DNA of 64,000 nucleotides, taken from Limnomonas spitsbergensis. Taxonomy: Eukaryota > Chlorophyta > Chlorophyceae > Chlamydomonadales. The stretch lies in contig JAYJMM010000076.1 of assembly GCA_037349105.1 (NCBI GenBank), positions 1,016,501 through 1,080,500 of the forward strand, given 5' to 3'. The translations under genes and the position numbers were made by a program. The notes under the pieces are model-generated. The model made no database searches. It was not told where the DNA came from and was given only the letters and a program-made list of their open reading frames with translations. Numbering within the stretch: position 1 is the first letter of the stretch; each line of letters opens with the position of its first letter. This document shows positions 32,309-64,000 of the stretch, one piece after another.

Positions 32309-33343
32309 CAAGGTAGCACAATCCGGATACGCTTCTGCTCCGGTCCGCTCCGCTCCGCTTCGATACGGCAGGCTCGGAGTATCAGTACTTTGCAGTCAAA
32401 AACTTGTTGTAGGCACATTCTGGCTACATGCTAGCATACAAAGACATGAAGATGGTTGCAGGCCTGCAGGCAGCCCCCATGCATGCCCAGATGCTCCCCC
32501 TACTGGCCCCAAAGTAACCATGCATCCATGCAGCATGCTATGCATATTCGTTAGGACTTGGACCATGCAAAATGCTTTGGCAAAACAGCCAATGATTGAT
32601 GCAGTCCCCAACTCCTGATGTGGTGTCCAAACAATAACAACTAACAACCCCAGTTTTTGGGTGCCATGCATAACTAATATCCCCTCAAATTTCCCCTTTG
32701 CCCTTCAAATCTGGCTGCAACCTCGCCTGATACCGTCGGTATGCAGAATGAGGCGACTTTGGCTCAGGGTTCCCCGGGGAAGGCTTGGTTTTCTTAGCTC
32801 GTCAAGTGCTGAATTGCTGATCGATCTGACGATTGGAAGATGGCTCGGATACCGTATAGTAGTCGCAGACGTGTTTCGTTGTTTACGGAGTTCGTTGTTC
32901 CTTGAAACAGGCAATTGATTGTTCGCAGACATCTTTCCCTGTCCCTGTGTTGCAATGGGCTACGGTCTTCGTCATACCGGAGCCAAACAACTTAAGCTTG
33001 CATTGCTTGCAACGCCATCGCGTATTATTGGAGGACAACTTGTACGAGTCAGAGAGTTTTGGCGTTTTCCCGAGGTTATCAACGAATCTGTCTGGGACGT
33101 CAGCGATGTCCTGAGCTCTATCGGACATGTTATGTAGGCGTAATATCGCGTGGTTGCTGAAGCCGCCCCCAAAGGCATCTAAGCCGCAAGTGTGCAGGGG
33201 TTGCATGGCCTGTCATGTCGCCCGGAAGGGCTGCAAGAAACATCCTGCATGGTGAGTCGGATCGGAGCAGGATTGCCGTATCCGGAGCGGAGCAGCGATC
33301 TGCTCCGGATACGAAACAGCTTTTGCCGTATTGTGCTACCTTG
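32309..33343 (-). mobile_element. hAT element with BED-finger remnant
   Basis: The ends are inverted repeats: CAAGGTAGCACAATCCGG on the left and CCGTATTGTGCTACCTTG on the right. They are flanked by 8-bp duplications CTCCTATG (32301-32308) and CTCCTATA (33344-33351), seven of eight identical. CA ends with 8-bp duplications define hAT. Subterminal GGAGCGGAGCAG-type repeats lie on both sides. On the minus strand, 33206-32883 reads SSNNTRWRCKQCKLKLFGSG and then MTKTVAHCNTGTGKDVCEQS, a BED-finger-like W-x-C-x2-C...H...C pattern. Continuations after a stop are shifted in frame. With 1,035 bp there is no room for the catalytic core, so it is an internally deleted, non-autonomous copy. Confidence 0.8.
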
Positions 33344-33659
33344 CTCCTATATATGTGAGGAGGCAGGGGCATCAATGAAACCTGGCAATGTATATAGTAT
33401 ACACGGGAGAGAGGAGATCGTGTGGCGGGTCTCTCAATCCTTACAGAACAAATATATTATTTATGTAACAGACCAATAACCGGCCATGTCGGTGGGCGAT
33501 AACGTTCATGATGTTAAGCCGTTGGTCCCACCTGACTGCCCTCCTCAAACTTTTCTTATTGTTCCTCAATTTATTTTTCCCAGTGTTACTTTCCTTCATT
33601 TCCTCGCTCGACGAGACCATTCAACGCAGCCGGCTGGCCTTCGGCACAAGTGGTTGGTG

Positions 33660-33800
33660 GTTATGTGTTGGTTGCTTGCCCAGGGGGGTCACTAGTTTTC
33701 GCCGTCCAAGCATATTTAGTGCCTGTAACGGTTTACGGGCACAAGTTCCATGCATCAAACGTCATATGCCCCGTTGGACTGTAAAAACTTCACAAAACTC
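33660..33800 (+). repeat. Dispersed 'GATGCCCCG-TGGACTG' family, copy 4
   Basis: TGGTTGCTTGCCCAGGGGGG, CATATTTAGTGCCTGTAACG, GTTTACGGGCACAAGTTCCA and GCCCCGTTGGACTGTAAAAA match copy 2 at 20325 nearly base for base. The two copies are 13 kb apart. Confidence 0.6.
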
Positions 33801-33925
33801 CACACTTCACAAGTCAATGGCTTCCAAGACCCAGGTGTGCACCATAACAATAAGCTCACTTTATTTTCAACTTTTCCTCATTTTCTTCTCTCATGTCCCA
33901 GGGTGTTTGTTTCGTTATTTCCCCC

Positions 33926-33992
33926 CGACCCTTGAATTAGGCCCCCACGCAGCCAAGCCATTTTGAGCAGGGCCCAGAGGTGTAACGTCATT
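33926..33992 (+). mobile_element. LINE-like 3' end copy
   Basis: It reads CCCCCACGCAGCCAAGCCAT + TTTGAGCAGGGCCCAGAGGT + GTAACGTCATTG, the consensus 3' terminus of the family, in plus orientation. Confidence 0.5.
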
Positions 33993-34087
33993 GAGCAACA
34001 AGCTCTCAGCAAGAAAGAAAGAAAATGCCTGAGCGTGCCTGAAGGAATGCGGGATTTGAAATGTCGTACATCGGCAAGTCGTCCTTT

Positions 34088-63029
<28,942 letters not shown>

Positions 63030-63180
63030 CTGCGAATGGGTAACGCATCAGGGTGGCCTCACAATGACACTTTCCTACCGGTTCAGGTGGCGACACTTCA
63101 CACATGTGCGCAAAGTGCTCCATGCCCCCTGCAAATGGGTAACGAATCAGGGCTGCCTCACACTTTCCCAACTTCCCAAA
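63030..63180 (-). repeat. Duplicated acceptor end of HECT exon 1
   Basis: On the minus strand CGTTACCCATTTGCAGGGGG + CATGGAGCACTTTGCGCACA (63153-63105) repeats CGTTACCCATTCGCAGGGGG + CATGGAGCACTTTGCGCTCA of the real exon, 106 bp away. It retains the AG and YPFAGGMEHFA codons and then diverges. Confidence 0.93.
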
Positions 63181-63184
63181 TCTA

Positions 63185-63465
63185 ATTTGTATGTAGGTAT
63201 TTCTTATTCACTGTAAATTTACTGTAAATTTATGAACTATCGATATGCCGTTACGCGATACAGCACAAAACGGCACAGCTTAAGCGGGATTGTACCAACA
63301 CATTGAGGCGATATGTCAAGTATTCAACTGGACTTAGCTACCTACCCAAGGAGGGTCCGACCTATGGGGGGCCGAGGTTCGCCAAAACCAGGCTTTACGG
63401 CCAGGGTTAGGACCCCCCTTAGCTACTTGGCTGTCCCCAAACCCCCACCTAACTCCTAAACTAAA
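63185..63465. other. Unique sequence upstream of HECT exon 1
   Basis: No exon recognised; AT-rich at 63180-63240, then mixed. It is bounded by the 33-bp array above. Confidence 0.4.
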
Positions 63466-63469
63466 CCCT

Positions 63470-64000
63470 AGCCGGACTAGCGCCCCCCACTCCCACTCCG
63501 CACCGGACTAGCGCCCCCCACTCCCACTCCGCCGCCGGACTAGCGCCCCCCATTCCCACTCCGCCGCCGGACTAGCGCCCCCCACCCCCACTCCGCCGCC
63601 GAACTAGCGCCCCCCACACCCACTCCGCCACCGGACTAGTGCCCCCCATACCCACTCCGCCGCCGGACTAGCGCCCCCCCACTCCCACTCCGCCGCCGGA
63701 CTAGCGCCCCCCCATTCCCACTCCGCCGCCGGACTAGCGCCCCCCACTCCCACTCTGCCGCCGGACTAGTGCCCCCCACTCCCACTCCGCCGCCGGACTA
63801 GCGACCCCATTCCCACTCCGCCGCCGGACTAGCGCCCCCCACTCCCACCCCGCCGCCGGACTAGTGCCCCCCACTCCCACCCCGCCGCCGGACTAGTGCC
63901 CCCCATACCCACTCCGCCGCCGGACTAGCGCCCCCCACTCCCACTCCGCCGCCGGACTAGCGCCCCCCATTCCCACTCCGCCGCCGGACTAGCGCCCCCC
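63470..64000. repeat. 32-33 bp minisatellite (CCGCCGCCGGACTAGCGCCC)
   Basis: Sixteen units of ACTCCGCCGCCGGACTAGCG + CCCCCCACTCCC run to the window edge, varying at GCG/GTG and CTCC/TTCC. The array continues beyond the window. Confidence 0.96.

Larger units (their letters stand above)
31598..34087. other. Intergenic region between HPP start and HECT stop
   Basis: About 2.5 kb hold the HPP promoter side (31600-32300, no TATA seen), the hAT element, one dispersed repeat copy and one LINE-like 3' end. No other gene is seen. The two genes are head to tail on the minus strand. Confidence 0.6.

Overview
The window is eukaryotic nuclear DNA, most likely from a green alga. Three things support this: interstitial TTTAGGG-type runs, a plant/algal HPP-family membrane protein with a transit-peptide-like N-terminus, and spliceosomal introns that each exceed the coding sequence many times over. 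The species cannot be read from the sequence; a chlorophyte or prasinophyte is my inference. There is no bacterial operon structure, and I saw no CRISPR, rRNA or tRNA gene.

Three genes can be rebuilt by hand from conserved residues, splice sites and codon phase, all on the minus strand. (1) At 1124-2462 is the 5' part of an unknown gene, four candidate exons with about 98 codons. (2) At 20877-31597 is a complete six-exon gene for a 346-residue HPP-family (PF04982-type) membrane protein. (3) At 34088-63029 are the last 15 exons of a UBE3B/UBE3C/UPL6-7-class HECT ubiquitin ligase: 709 residues plus stop, with the catalytic cysteine and the 5' end lying beyond the window. Exon phases join without conflict in both large genes. 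Coding sequence is only about 7% of the HECT interval.

From 1 to 20.9 kb, apart from gene 1, the window is mobile elements and satellites. It holds a hAT transposase C-terminus, a LINE-like 3' fragment inside a 35-bp minisatellite, an 18-bp satellite, and a decayed DIRS-like reverse transcriptase/RNase H interrupted by a SINE-like element with a 14-bp target duplication. It also holds a 2,059-bp LTR element with 425-bp LTRs and 5-bp target duplication, and a 552-bp PIF/Harbinger-type MITE with TAA duplications. A 1,035-bp hAT element with BED-finger remnants and 8-bp duplications sits between the HPP and HECT genes.

The most striking signal is in the introns of both large genes. At about fifteen splice junctions the intron is filled by tandem or decayed copies of the junction itself: the last or first 10-70 bp of the exon, the GT or AG, and some intron. 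The real site is the exon-proximal end of the series. Donor-anchored arrays lie downstream of HPP exon 5 and HECT exons 3, 5, 8, 9, 10 and 11. Acceptor-anchored arrays lie upstream of HPP exons 3 and 6 and HECT exons 1, 6, 7, 11, 12 and 14. This looks like a general mode of intron growth by splice-site-anchored duplication, producing long runs of decoy splice sites. Several arrays stay open in the gene's own frame. Most very long ORFs in the window are readings of such arrays or of simple satellites and are not genes.
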